In this document: positions 21,158 through 28,957 of the stretch, piece by piece
Layout: each line of letters opens with the position of its first letter
How positions within the stretch are numbered: the first letter of the stretch is position 1
Notes under the pieces: generated by a model
Seen by the model: the letters and a program-made list of their open reading frames with translations, nothing else
The model's database searches: none
Told to the model about the DNA's origin: nothing
Program-made: the position numbers and the translations under genes
Source: JBQCDV01 sp051960855
GTDB taxonomy: Bacteria > Actinomycetota > Actinomycetes > JAJZTN01
Direction: 5' to 3'
NCBI GenBank assembly: GCA_051960855.1
Contig: JBQCDV010000173.1
Location: 1-32,724, forward strand
Length of the DNA: 32,724 nucleotides

Positions 21158-21212
21158 ACAGTCGACGGCGGGACGGTTTTCTCGGTGGCGGGAGTGTGGG
21201 GTTGTCGACTGT
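21158..21212. promoter_or_regulatory. Inverted repeat spanning the gfo/kup divergent promoter region
   Basis: ACAGTCGAC (21158-21166) and GTCGACTGT (21204-21212) are a perfect 9-bp inverted repeat 37 nt apart. Each arm contains the palindrome GTCGAC. They flank nearly the whole intergenic space between the divergent starts and could be a pair of operator half-sites or a looping operator. No regulator is known. Confidence 0.4.
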
Positions 21213-23148
21213 GAGTGGCGTTTCGCGTGGGCGTGCCCGCGCTGGCGGCCGGGGCCATGACGCGCACGGCACCGGCCCCGCGCTCGTGCTGGCCGCGCTG
21301 GGTGTCGTCTTCGGCGACATCGGCACCAGCCCGCTGTACTCGATGCAGACCGTCTTCGCGCTCGACGGCGGCGCGGTGCGCGCCAACGAGACCGACGTCC
21401 TCGGGGTCATCTCCCTCGTTGTCTGGTCGGTCACGCTCGTCGTGTCCATCAAGTACGTCTCCGTCGTCATGCGCGCCGACAACGAGGGAGAGGGCGGCGT
21501 GATGGCGCTGACCGCCCTCGTGCGTCGTGTCATGCACCGCCCGGTGGTGGGGCGCGCCGGACCGGTGCTCATCCTCGGTGTCCTCGGTGCGTCTCTGTTC
21601 TACGGCGACTCGCTGATCACCCCCGCGATCTCGGTGCTGTCGGCTGTCGAGGGTCTGAACGTCGCCGCTCCGGCCCTGTCGCATCTCGTCGTTCCGCTGG
21701 CGGTGGTGATCCTCACCGGGCTGTTCGCGGTGCAGCGCTTCGGCACGCACCGCGTCGGCGCGTTCTTTGGGCCGGTGATGGTGCTGTGGTTCACCGCGCT
21801 GGCCATTGCCGGTCTCGCCGAGGTCGTGCGCCAGCCCAATGTCCTGCGGGGGCTGCTCCCGACCTACGCTCTCGCGTTCTTTCTCGAGCGCCCCGGCATC
21901 GCCTTCATCGCCATGGGTGCGGTCGTCCTGTGCATCACGGGAGCCGAGGCGCTCTACGCCGACATGGGGCACTTCGGTCGGCCGCCGATCCAGCGGGCGT
22001 GGTTCCTCGTCGTCTTTCCAGCCCTGACCCTCAACTACCTCGGCCAGGCCGCGCTGATCCTGCGGGACCCAGCGGCCAAGGCGAACCCGTTCTTCCTGCT
22101 GCTGCCGGACTGGGCGCGACTGCCCATGGTCATCCTCGCGACGGCCGCCACGGTCATCGCCTCCCAGGCCGTCATCTCCGGCGCGTTCTCGGTGACGCGT
22201 CAGGCCGCGCAGCTCCGCCTGCTGCCCCCGCTGCGGGTGCACCAGACCAGCGAGGAGACCGCGGGCCAGGTCTACCTGCCCGGCGTCAACGCCGCGCTCT
22301 ACGTCGGCGTGCTGCTGCTGGTGCTCGCGTTCGAGTCCTCGACGCGCCTGGCAACCGCGTACGGGATCGCTGTCACCGGAGCCCTGCTCATCGACACCGT
22401 GCTGCTGCTCGCCCTGGCGAAGGTGCTGTGGCGGTGGCCCCTGTGGCGCCTGGTGGTGACCGGGGTCGTCTTCCTCGGCGTGGAGGGGACGTTCTTCTTC
22501 GGCAACATCGCGAAGGTCTTCCACGGCGGCTGGCTGCCGTTGCTCATCGCCCTCATGGTCTTCACGATCATGACGACGTGGCAGCGCGGCCGGGAGATCG
22601 TGACGGCTAACCGCGTGGGCATCGAGGGCCCGATGAGCGAGTTCGTCGCCCGGATCCACGAGGAGCAGGTGCAGCGGGTGCCAGGCGCGGCCGTCTTCCC
22701 CCACCCCACCAAGGAGACGACGCCCCTCGCGCTGCGAGCCAACCTCGAGCACAACCATGTCCTGCACGAGCAGGTGGTCATCGTCTCGGCGGTCGCGGAG
22801 AACATCCCTCATGTCCGCGGCGAGGGACAGGTGAGCGTCGACGACCTCGGCTACGACGACGACGGCATCGTGCACATCACGATCCGCTACGGCTTCTCCG
22901 ACGAGCCGCACATCCCGACGGCACTGCGCAACGCCCGCGAGCTGCATCCGGAGCTGCTGCACTTCGACCCCGACGGGGCGTCCTACTTCCTCTCGCGGGC
23001 GACCCTGCAGCGCTCGCGGCGCAGTGAGATCCCGAAGTGGCGCGCGGCCCTCTTCACCGCCATCGCCCGCAACGCCGCTAACCCGGCCGACGTCTTCGGG
23101 CTCCCCCCGGACCGCACGGTCGTCATGGGCACAGCCGTCGAGGTCTGA
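21196..23148 (+). CDS. kup: Kup-type potassium uptake permease
   Basis: The protein has up to 650 residues. The family signature is at the N terminus (ALGVVFGDIGTSPLYSMQTV), followed by about twelve membrane helices, including SLFYGDSLITPAISVLSAVE and GAEALYADMGHFGRPPIQRA. A soluble C-terminal domain follows (from about residue 470: VPGAAVFPHPTKETTPLALR to DDDGIVHITIRYGF). It should be a K+/H+ symporter of the KUP/HAK/KT family. The start is uncertain: GTG 21196, TTG 21202 (GGGAG 7 nt before it) and GTG 21211 are all in frame and the leader is short. It is divergent from the oxidoreductase gene and ends before a terminator at 23238-23275. Confidence 0.9.
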   Translation: MGLSTVSGVSRGRARAGGRGHDAHGTGPALVLAALGVVFGDIGTSPLYSMQTVFALDGGAVRANETDVLGVISLVVWSVTLVVSIKYVSVVMRADNEGEGGVMALTALVRRVMHRPVVGRAGPVLILGVLGASLFYGDSLITPAISVLSAVEGLNVAAPALSHLVVPLAVVILTGLFAVQRFGTHRVGAFFGPVMVLWFTALAIAGLAEVVRQPNVLRGLLPTYALAFFLERPGIAFIAMGAVVLCITGAEALYADMGHFGRPPIQRAWFLVVFPALTLNYLGQAALILRDPAAKANPFFLLLPDWARLPMVILATAATVIASQAVISGAFSVTRQAAQLRLLPPLRVHQTSEETAGQVYLPGVNAALYVGVLLLVLAFESSTRLATAYGIAVTGALLIDTVLLLALAKVLWRWPLWRLVVTGVVFLGVEGTFFFGNIAKVFHGGWLPLLIALMVFTIMTTWQRGREIVTANRVGIEGPMSEFVARIHEEQVQRVPGAAVFPHPTKETTPLALRANLEHNHVLHEQVVIVSAVAENIPHVRGEGQVSVDDLGYDDDGIVHITIRYGFSDEPHIPTALRNARELHPELLHFDPDGASYFLSRATLQRSRRSEIPKWRAALFTAIARNAANPADVFGLPPDRTVVMGTAVEV

Positions 23149-23237
23149 CTGGGTGCCGCGGCGTTGACGAAAATGATCGTGGAAACTGGGCCGTATCCCT
23201 GTCCTGGACTGCTCGGCGCCACTACGTTTGGCACCAC

Positions 23238-23275
23238 GAGGCCCCGCTGTGCATCCCCCGTCGCGGCGGGGCCTC
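23238..23275 (+). terminator. Terminator downstream of kup
   Basis: GAGGCCCCGC (23238-23247) and GCGGGGCCTC (23266-23275) pair perfectly over 10 bp with an 18-nt loop, about 90 nt after the kup stop. A C-rich tract with few T follows. Confidence 0.7.
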
Positions 23276-23294
23276 CCCCTGCCCTCCTGCGCCT

Positions 23295-23367
23295 GCGTCA
23301 GAGAATTGCGGCGTCAGAGAATTGCGGCGTCAGCAATTGCGGTGTCGGGGAATTGCGGCGTCAGAGA
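23295..23367. repeat. 16-bp tandem repeat, ~4.5 copies, ending over the nitronate monooxygenase stop
   Basis: GCGTCAGAGAATTGCG occurs exactly at 23295-23310 and 23311-23326, as 15-bp GCGTCAGCAATTGCG at 23327-23341, as GTGTCGGGGAATTGCG at 23342-23357, and as a partial GCGTCAGAGA at 23358-23367. The TCA of the last copy (23361-23363) is the complement of the TGA stop. AATT cores are A/T-rich against the local background. Confidence 0.93.
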
Positions 23368-24395
23368 GCCCCGGCGAGGCCGCGAATGACGTCACCGGCC
23401 GGACCCGGTCGCGCACTGCGATAGCCGGTGCCGGCCCACAGGTTCACGTCCTGCTGCCGGCCCTGCCGGGTGGCCGCGCGGCGCAGGTCACGCGTCAGGT
23501 GGTGCAGGGCCGGATAGCCGAACGGCGCAGCGGCGGCATAGCGATCGACGAAGGCGTTGCGCAGAGCGCGGGCGGGGCGACCGGTGAAGCAGTGCGTCAT
23601 CACCGTCTCACGAAGTTCCGGGTCGGCCAGGGCGTCCTTCTGCACCTGCGAGGCGCCGCACTCGTCGGTGCGCAGCAGGAGGGTCCCGACGGCGACGGCC
23701 TGCGCACCGGCGGCGAGTAGCGTCGCGACGCCGTTCGGGCCGTCGACTCCTCCAGCCGCGACGAACGGCAGGGTCGACACCGCCCGAAGCTCGGCCACGA
23801 GTCCGGAGGTGGGGCGGTCGACGAGTGGACGCGTCGGCTGAGAGGTGCCGCTGTGCGCACCGGCCCGCGGTCCCTGCACCACGACGCCGTCGACTCCGGC
23901 CTCTTCCGCCGCCGTCAGTTCGTCCACGTGCGTCACGGTCGCGAGGACGGTCGAGCCAGCTCGCTGGAGGCGCCTCACGTCGGCGGCCCCGGGGATGCCG
24001 AAGGTGAAGGACACCACGGGGACGGAATCGCTGACGAGGGCGTCCAGCTTGTCGGCGTAGCAGTCGTCGTCCTCCACCGGCGTCTCGGGCAGGCTCGCGC
24101 CCAGCTCCTCGGCCAGTGGGAGCAGCGTCTCCCGGTAGGCGGCGTAGGCCGCAGGGTCGACGCTGAGTCCGTTGGGGACGAAGACGTTGACGCCGAACGA
24201 GTCCGTCGACTGGCGCAGCTGGGCGACCTCACCCGTCATCGCCGCCACGGTCTTGTAGCCGGCGGCCAGGAAGGGGAAGCCGCCCGCCTCGGACACGGCT
24301 GCTGCGAGGGCGACGGTCGAGGGACCGCCGGCCATGGGCGCGGCCACGATCGGCAGCTGTGAGGGGAGAAGCGCCGGGATCCGGGGAGAGGTCAC
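23361..24395 (-). CDS. Nitronate monooxygenase (2-nitropropane dioxygenase family)
   Basis: The protein has 344 residues. It is an FMN-dependent TIM-barrel enzyme that oxidises alkyl nitronates such as propionate 3-nitronate. Family blocks in order: LPIVAAPMAGGPSTVALAAA, SEAGGFPFLAAGYKT, VVSFTFGIPGAADVRRL, GVDGVVVQGPRAGAHSGT, LPFVAAGGVDGPNGVATLLA and GAQAVAVGTLLLRTDECGAS; the later ones bind the FMN phosphate. GTG 24395 gives a start 12 residues before the first strand; the upstream frame is Arg/Pro/Gln-rich and not protein-like. The ribosome binding site is weak. It is divergent from the E1-like gene with a 110-bp intergenic region. The stop lies in a tandem repeat. Confidence 0.88.
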   Translation of the reverse strand: MTSPRIPALLPSQLPIVAAPMAGGPSTVALAAAVSEAGGFPFLAAGYKTVAAMTGEVAQLRQSTDSFGVNVFVPNGLSVDPAAYAAYRETLLPLAEELGASLPETPVEDDDCYADKLDALVSDSVPVVSFTFGIPGAADVRRLQRAGSTVLATVTHVDELTAAEEAGVDGVVVQGPRAGAHSGTSQPTRPLVDRPTSGLVAELRAVSTLPFVAAGGVDGPNGVATLLAAGAQAVAVGTLLLRTDECGASQVQKDALADPELRETVMTHCFTGRPARALRNAFVDRYAAAAPFGYPALHHLTRDLRRAATRQGRQQDVNLWAGTGYRSARPGPAGDVIRGLAGAL

Positions 24396-24505
24396 AGGGC
24401 CATGCTGCCGCAGCCTCTGCACCGGCCGACGCGGCGTTCTCCGTTGTGGCTGTGCAGGATGTCTACGCCTCGCCCGCGACAACGACGTCCATGGGAGCTC
24501 TTGCG

Positions 24506-26839
24506 ATGACCGCCGTGCCCGTCCAGACCCACGCCACCACGGACGTGGAGCTCCTGCGGTCGATCTCGCAGCGGGTGCTGTGGCTCTCGACGGCGATCGT
24601 CGATGCGGCCAACCGGGGACGGCCCAACAGCAGCGGCGTCAAGGTCGGTGGGCACCAGGCGTCATCGGCGTCGATGGTCGACCTGATGGTGGCGCTGTGG
24701 TTCCACTCGCTGCGGCAGGAGGACAGAGTCTCGGTTAAGCCGCACGCCTCGCCGGTGTTGCACGCTATCAACTACCTGCTCGGCGACCTCGATCCGAAGT
24801 ACCTGACGACGCTGCGCGCCAAGGGCGGGCTGCAGAGCTACCCGAGCCGGCTGAAGGACCCCGACACCGTCGACTTCTCCACCGGCTCGGTCGGGATCGG
24901 TGCGACCGCGGCGCTGTGGGCCGCGATGGCCCATCGGTACCTGAAGTCGCACTTCCCCGAGGTGGCCACGGCCGGACGCTTCATCAGCCTCGTCGGTGAC
25001 GCCGAGCTCGACGAGGGCGCCATCTGGGAGGCCGTCGCCGACCCCCAGGTGGCCTCGCTGGGGGAGCTGCTCTGGGTCGTCGACCTCAACCGCCAGTCTC
25101 TCGACCGGGTCGTGCCCGACATCCAGATCGCTCGTCTGCAGGGGATGTTCACCGCTGCGGGATGGGAGGTCATCACGCTGAAGTGGGGACGGCTGATCTC
25201 CGAGCTGTTCGACCGGCCCGGCGGCGACGAGCTGCGGCGTCGGCTGGAGGACATGCCCAACGAGGAGTACCAGCGGATGCTGCGCGTGCGACCGGACGAG
25301 GTCGGCGAGCGTGTCCTCGCCGGGCAGTCGTCACCGGTACTGCGCGACCTCGTGGAGTCGCTCGAGCCCGCGCAGCTCGCCGCCGCCGTCCGGGACCTCG
25401 GTGGCCACGACCTGGGCCTGCTGACCGACACCTTCGACTCCGTGGACGACCACCGGCCCACCGTGGTCTTCGCCTACACGGTCAAGGGCAGGGGCCTGGC
25501 GACGGAGGCCCACCCCAACAACCACTCCGCGCTGCTGACCGAGGAGCAGCTCCGGCAGCTGGCGGACTTCTCCGGGGTCAGCGCAGCGGACCCGTGGCAG
25601 ACCTTCGCCCCAGGGTCGCCGGAGGCCGAGCTGTGCCGCGCTCGGGGGGCGACGCTGCGGCGTTCCGTGATGGGCACGACGCCGCCGGTGAAGGTGCCCA
25701 CCTCGCTCGGTCACGCCCACCGCAAGCCCGGCTCGACCCAGGCCGCGCTTGGTCGGCTGCTCGCCGACCTGGTCCGGGACGCACCCGAAGCCGCCGCCCG
25801 CGTCGTGACCTGCAGCCCCGACGTCGCCTCGTCGACCAATCTCGGCGGCTGGATCAACAAGACCGGCGTGTGGTCGGTGAGGAAGCGGCGGGACTGGTTC
25901 GCGGACGACGCCGAGCGGGTGCTGCGGTGGGCGGAGTCAGAGACGGGGCAGCACGTCGAGCTCGGCATCGCGGAGACCAACTTGGTGGGGCTGCTCGGCG
26001 AGCTCGGCACCACGTGGTCGCGGTGGGGGGAGCGGCTGATCCCCGTGGCCACGCTCTACGACCCCTTCGTCGGCCGGGCGCTGGAGCCGTGGTCCTACGG
26101 GATGTACGCCGGGGGACAGTCGATCCTCGTCGGCACCCCCTCCGGTGTCACCCTCGCCCCCGAGGGCGGCGCCCACCAGTCGATCACCACGCCGTCCATC
26201 GGCCTCGAGCAGCCGAGCTGTATCGCCTGGGAACCGGCCTTCGCCCAGGACCTGGAGTGGTGCTTCCTGCACGCGATGAGCCTCGTCGGCATCCCTGGCG
26301 GCACGTCGTCCTACTTCCGGTTGTCGACCCGTCCCATCGACCCGCAGCTCGCGCGGCTGCCCGAGGACCCCGTCCTTCTCGAACGCCGCCGTCGCCAGGC
26401 TGTGGCCGGTGGGTACCGGCTGAGCTCGCACCCGGCTGGTCAGGACGACGTCACGCTCGTCGTGGTCGGAGCGGTCGTCCCTGAGGCCGTGTCAGCGGCG
26501 GAAGTGCTTGCCGCGCAAGGAATTGCGGTGGGCATCGTCTGCTTGACGAGCGCCGACTTGATCTTCCGCTCATTCCAGCAACGCGGGTCACGCGACCGTG
26601 GCCAGGGCGGCTCGATCCTGGACGAACTCTTCCCGCCGGAGACACCCGCTCCGCTGGTCACCGTGCAGGATGGGCATCCCCACACCCTGGCCTTCCTTGC
26701 CGGAGCACGGGGTGACCGGATCAAGTGCCTGGGAGTCACAGACTTCGGGCAGTCGACGAGCGTGGACGAGGCCTACGCCCTGCACGGGATCGACACCACG
26801 GCGATCGTCGACGCGGCGCTTGGCCTGCTGGGCAGATAG
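24506..26839 (+). CDS. AceE-like (homodimeric) pyruvate dehydrogenase E1 / transketolase-like protein
   Basis: The protein has 777 residues, roughly 100 shorter than typical AceE (~890). It contains thiamine-diphosphate enzyme blocks: RPNSSGVKVGGHQASSASMV, KPHASPVLHAINYLLGD, a diphosphate/Mg motif GDAELDEGAIWEA...VVDLNRQSLD (D165 onward), VKGRGLATEAHPNNHSALL, the pyrimidine-binding ELGIAETNLVGLLGELG and PEGGAHQSITTPSIGLEQPS, then a transketolase C-terminal domain. ATG 24506 has GGGAG at 24493-24497 with an 8-nt spacer; GTG 24359 would add an unlike N terminus. No E2 (lipoyl) gene is nearby, so complex membership and even the 2-oxoacid substrate are uncertain; it may be a paralogue of the cell's main AceE. 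The stop codon is in a 24-bp repeat. Confidence 0.85.
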   Translation: MTAVPVQTHATTDVELLRSISQRVLWLSTAIVDAANRGRPNSSGVKVGGHQASSASMVDLMVALWFHSLRQEDRVSVKPHASPVLHAINYLLGDLDPKYLTTLRAKGGLQSYPSRLKDPDTVDFSTGSVGIGATAALWAAMAHRYLKSHFPEVATAGRFISLVGDAELDEGAIWEAVADPQVASLGELLWVVDLNRQSLDRVVPDIQIARLQGMFTAAGWEVITLKWGRLISELFDRPGGDELRRRLEDMPNEEYQRMLRVRPDEVGERVLAGQSSPVLRDLVESLEPAQLAAAVRDLGGHDLGLLTDTFDSVDDHRPTVVFAYTVKGRGLATEAHPNNHSALLTEEQLRQLADFSGVSAADPWQTFAPGSPEAELCRARGATLRRSVMGTTPPVKVPTSLGHAHRKPGSTQAALGRLLADLVRDAPEAAARVVTCSPDVASSTNLGGWINKTGVWSVRKRRDWFADDAERVLRWAESETGQHVELGIAETNLVGLLGELGTTWSRWGERLIPVATLYDPFVGRALEPWSYGMYAGGQSILVGTPSGVTLAPEGGAHQSITTPSIGLEQPSCIAWEPAFAQDLEWCFLHAMSLVGIPGGTSSYFRLSTRPIDPQLARLPEDPVLLERRRRQAVAGGYRLSSHPAGQDDVTLVVVGAVVPEAVSAAEVLAAQGIAVGIVCLTSADLIFRSFQQRGSRDRGQGGSILDELFPPETPAPLVTVQDGHPHTLAFLAGARGDRIKCLGVTDFGQSTSVDEAYALHGIDTTAIVDAALGLLGR

Positions 26840-26894
26840 GCACTCTGCCTGCTGGGCAGGTACGCGCTCGGCCTGCTGGTGGCCAACTGGCTCG
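26823..26894. repeat. 24-bp tandem repeat, three copies, over the stop codon of the E1-like gene
   Basis: Units lie at 26823-26846, 26847-26870 and 26871-26894. All begin GCCTGCTGG; unit 1 and 2 match at 20 of 24 positions, 2 and 3 at 16 of 24. The TAG stop (26837-26839) is inside unit 1. Since 24 is a multiple of three, the post-stop sequence still reads as the repeated peptide LGLLGR / LCLLGRY / LGLLVAN. Confidence 0.88.
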
Positions 26895-26908
26895 TCGGGG
26901 CGGCTGGT

Positions 26909-26984
26909 TGGTGGGCCCCGTGGGACTCGAACCCACAACCCGCGGATTAAAAGTCCGCTGCTCTGCCCATTGAGCTAGAGGCCC
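26909..26984 (-). tRNA. tRNA-Lys (anticodon TTT)
   Basis: A cloverleaf on the minus strand: acceptor GGGCCTC / GGGGCCC (one T-G pair), D-arm TAGCTCAATGGGCAGAGC, anticodon stem-loop GCGGACTTTTAATCCGC with TTT, and T-arm GTGGGTTCGAGTCCCAC. The discriminator is A at 26912 and the 3' CCA is encoded (26911-26909), unlike the three other tRNAs here. Confidence 0.96.
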
Positions 26985-27005
26985 GGGCGCGAGGCCCGTG
27001 CCGTC

Positions 27006-27011
27006 AGCCTA
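27006..27011 (-). promoter_or_regulatory. Putative -10 box of the tRNA-Lys promoter
   Basis: TAGGCT followed by GACGG lies about 21 nt upstream of the tRNA 5' end, the same element as before tRNA-Phe. No clear -35 is visible 16-18 nt upstream. Confidence 0.45.
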
Positions 27012-27087
27012 GGGCAACGGAGGCTGCGAGCCCGGCGCCGTGGCCAGGACCCTGCCGCAGGGGACGCCGAGGGAAAGCTGGACGCCG

Positions 27088-27612
27088 TCAGGACTGCAGC
27101 TCGGCCTCGAGCAGCGCGAGAGTGACGTCCTCGTCAGGGGCCGCCGCTGGTGCAGGGACCACCACGACAGGGGTCTTCGCGTGCTTGAGGCAGGCGACCG
27201 CTGTAGAGCCGAGCATGCCGAACCCGATCCGCCGGTGCGCTCCAACGACGAGCAGAGTCGCTCCTGCGCTGGCCTGTGTCAGTGCTCGTGACGCGGAGGC
27301 GTCACAAACGGTGGCGGTGGTGACTGCTGCGTCGAGGTCGGCGGGCAGGAGCGCCCTCGCCTCGTCGAGCAGCTCACGGGCCGCCTTGTCCAGCTCGTCG
27401 AGCGACAGCGCGCTGAATCCCGCCGTGCCGAAGCCGTAAGCGACCTCCGCCGCGGGTGAGTACACGGACACGAGGTCGAGCGCGCAGCCCGTCAGCCGTG
27501 ACTGCGCGGCGGCCCACCGCAGAGCGGCCGTGGACGCCTCGCTGCCGTCAATTCCGATGACGATGCGGCCCCTGGACCGTGAGTGTCCCGTGGTGGTGCT
27601 GGTTGTGGTCAT
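27088..27612 (-). CDS. Universal stress protein (UspA family)
   Basis: The protein has 174 residues, a single Usp domain. The first strand and ATP loop read GRIVIGIDGSEASTAALRWA; the C-terminal nucleotide motif is VVGAHRRIGFGMLGSTAVAC, close to the G-2X-G-9X-G(S/T) pattern of ATP-binding Usps, followed by LKHAKTPVVVVP. A 17-residue Thr/Arg-rich N-terminal tail precedes the domain. ATG 27612 is chosen because GGGAG lies 9 nt upstream; ATG 27621 would directly abut that site. Usps act in stress and dormancy responses. The gene is divergent from the small membrane protein and two-component genes. Confidence 0.9.
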   Translation of the reverse strand: MTTTSTTTGHSRSRGRIVIGIDGSEASTAALRWAAAQSRLTGCALDLVSVYSPAAEVAYGFGTAGFSALSLDELDKAARELLDEARALLPADLDAAVTTATVCDASASRALTQASAGATLLVVGAHRRIGFGMLGSTAVACLKHAKTPVVVVPAPAAAPDEDVTLALLEAELQS

Positions 27613-27824
27613 GACTGCCATCTCCCTTCACTCCCACTCTGCGCCGCCAGCGCTCGGCCGGATTACCGACGAAGGTCCCGCCTTGCCTCGACCTCCTTCC
27701 TGTCTGGAGATTCGTTGGTTCCCGGCACGGTTTTGCCTCCGGCGGCTATCTCCCAGGCGTCTCCAAGGATCGGTGGCGAGATTCGGGAGGTCCCCGTTCC
27801 CCTGGCTACCCCTGGAGCTCTCAC

Positions 27825-28253
27825 ATGACCGCTCACCGCTGGCCCTCGCGCATCGTCGGGGCGCTGCTTGCTCTTGCCGTCGCACTCATCCACGTTGTCG
27901 ACCAAGGCGGCCTGCCCGGCAGCAAGACCCCGCCTTACGTCCAGGTCGGGTACTGGCTGCTCGAGCTGACCGGGGTCGTCGTCGCGATCGCCCTGCTCAC
28001 TCCGGCGCGCCGGCACATGCGCGGTAGCTGGCTGCTCGCCGGTGGCGTGGGGCTCGGGCCCCTCGTCGGGTACGTGCTCTCCCGCTCCACCGGGCTGCCG
28101 CACTACGCCGATGACAAGGGCGCCTGGCTGGAGCCGCTCGGCGTGGTGAGCCTCGTCGTCGAGGTCTTGCTCGTCCTGCTCGCTATTGCGGCACTGCGCT
28201 CGGAGCCGATGGTCGACACGGATGAGGCCGACCTCGCGTCGGCACGGCGGTGA
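27825..28253 (+). CDS. Small four-helix integral membrane protein, function unknown
   Basis: The protein has 142 residues with about four hydrophobic segments (IVGALLALAVALIHVVDQ, YWLLELTGVVVAIALLT, WLLAGGVGLGPLVGYVLS, VVSLVVEVLLVLLAIAAL). A conserved-looking loop TGLPHYADDKGAWLEPLG occurs between the last two helices. The C terminus is short and acidic. No named family is recognised, but similar small membrane proteins with this TGLP...EPLG loop occur widely in actinobacteria. GGAG lies 7-8 nt before ATG 27825. It is 38 bp upstream of the response regulator on the same strand, so it is probably cotranscribed and may be connected to the sensor's signal (inference). Confidence 0.7.
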   Translation: MTAHRWPSRIVGALLALAVALIHVVDQGGLPGSKTPPYVQVGYWLLELTGVVVAIALLTPARRHMRGSWLLAGGVGLGPLVGYVLSRSTGLPHYADDKGAWLEPLGVVSLVVEVLLVLLAIAALRSEPMVDTDEADLASARR

Positions 28254-28291
28254 GGTCGGCCGGCTGAGGAACTAGCGGCCACAATGCCCTC

Positions 28292-28957
28292 GTGGAGCAT
28301 CCCGCCCTGCTGCTCGTAGAGGACGACCGCGAGCTTGCCGTCCTGCTCGAGACCCTCCTGAGCGAGGAAGGGTACGCGGTCGAGTGGGCCCCTGACGGGC
28401 AGCGGGGGCTGCACCTCGGGCTCGCCCGCGAGTTCGACCTGTTCGTGATCGACCGCGGGCTGCCCGCGGTTGAGGGCGTCGACCTGCTGCGCCGCCTGCG
28501 ACAGTCCGGGCGAACGGCGCCCGCACTCATCCTGTCCGCGCGCGGCACGGTCGCCGACCGGGTCGAAGGTCTCGACGCGGGAGCGGAGGACTACCTGGTC
28601 AAGCCCTTCGACGTCGAGGAGCTGCTCGCCCGCCTGCGCGCGTTACGACGCCGCCACCACGACGACTCCGCGATGGTGAGTCTGGGGGACGGCGCGCGGC
28701 TCGACGTCGGGAGCCAGGCCGTCGCCTGCGCCGACGGGTCGACAGTGGCGCTGTCTGCCCGGGAGACGCGACTGCTGGAGGTCCTCGCCCGCGCACCGCG
28801 CCGTGTCTTCTCCCGGGATGAGCTTCTCGACCGTGTCTTCGACGACGCGGAGTCCGAGGCCGTCGTCGAGACCTACGTCCACTACGTCCGCCGCAAGCTG
28901 GGACGCGGCGTGGTGCGGACCGTGCGCGGACTCGGCTACACCCTGGGACGGCTGTGA
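28292..28957 (+). CDS. OmpR/PhoB-family DNA-binding response regulator
   Basis: The protein has 221 residues. The receiver domain starts LLLVEDDRELA (acidic pocket), with phosphoacceptor D54 in FVIDRGLP, the switch Ser in LILSARG and K104 in LVKPF. The C-terminal winged helix is complete: VALSARETRLLEVLAR, VFSRDELLDRVFD, VVETYVHYVRRKLG, VRTVRGLGYTLGRL. The GTG 28292 start gives a receiver domain of normal length; the ribosome binding site is weak. Its TGA overlaps the kinase start (GTGA), so the pair is translationally coupled. The target genes are unknown; the small membrane protein upstream is a candidate. Confidence 0.93.
   Translation: MEHPALLLVEDDRELAVLLETLLSEEGYAVEWAPDGQRGLHLGLAREFDLFVIDRGLPAVEGVDLLRRLRQSGRTAPALILSARGTVADRVEGLDAGAEDYLVKPFDVEELLARLRALRRRHHDDSAMVSLGDGARLDVGSQAVACADGSTVALSARETRLLEVLARAPRRVFSRDELLDRVFDDAESEAVVETYVHYVRRKLGRGVVRTVRGLGYTLGRL

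Noticed and set aside
20122..22962. Very long minus-strand reading frame opposite kup
   Set aside because: Only the 20122-21141 part has family motifs. The rest is Arg/Gln/His/Asp-rich antisense of the kup gene, a usual shadow in GC-rich DNA.
23160..23200. TTGACG as a -35 of a promoter downstream of kup
   Set aside because: No -10 at 16-18 nt; the only TAT is 24 nt away, and no gene follows on that strand.
23295..23367. Possible CRISPR array
   Set aside because: Units are 16 bp and directly abutting, with no spacers and no cas genes, so it is a plain tandem repeat.
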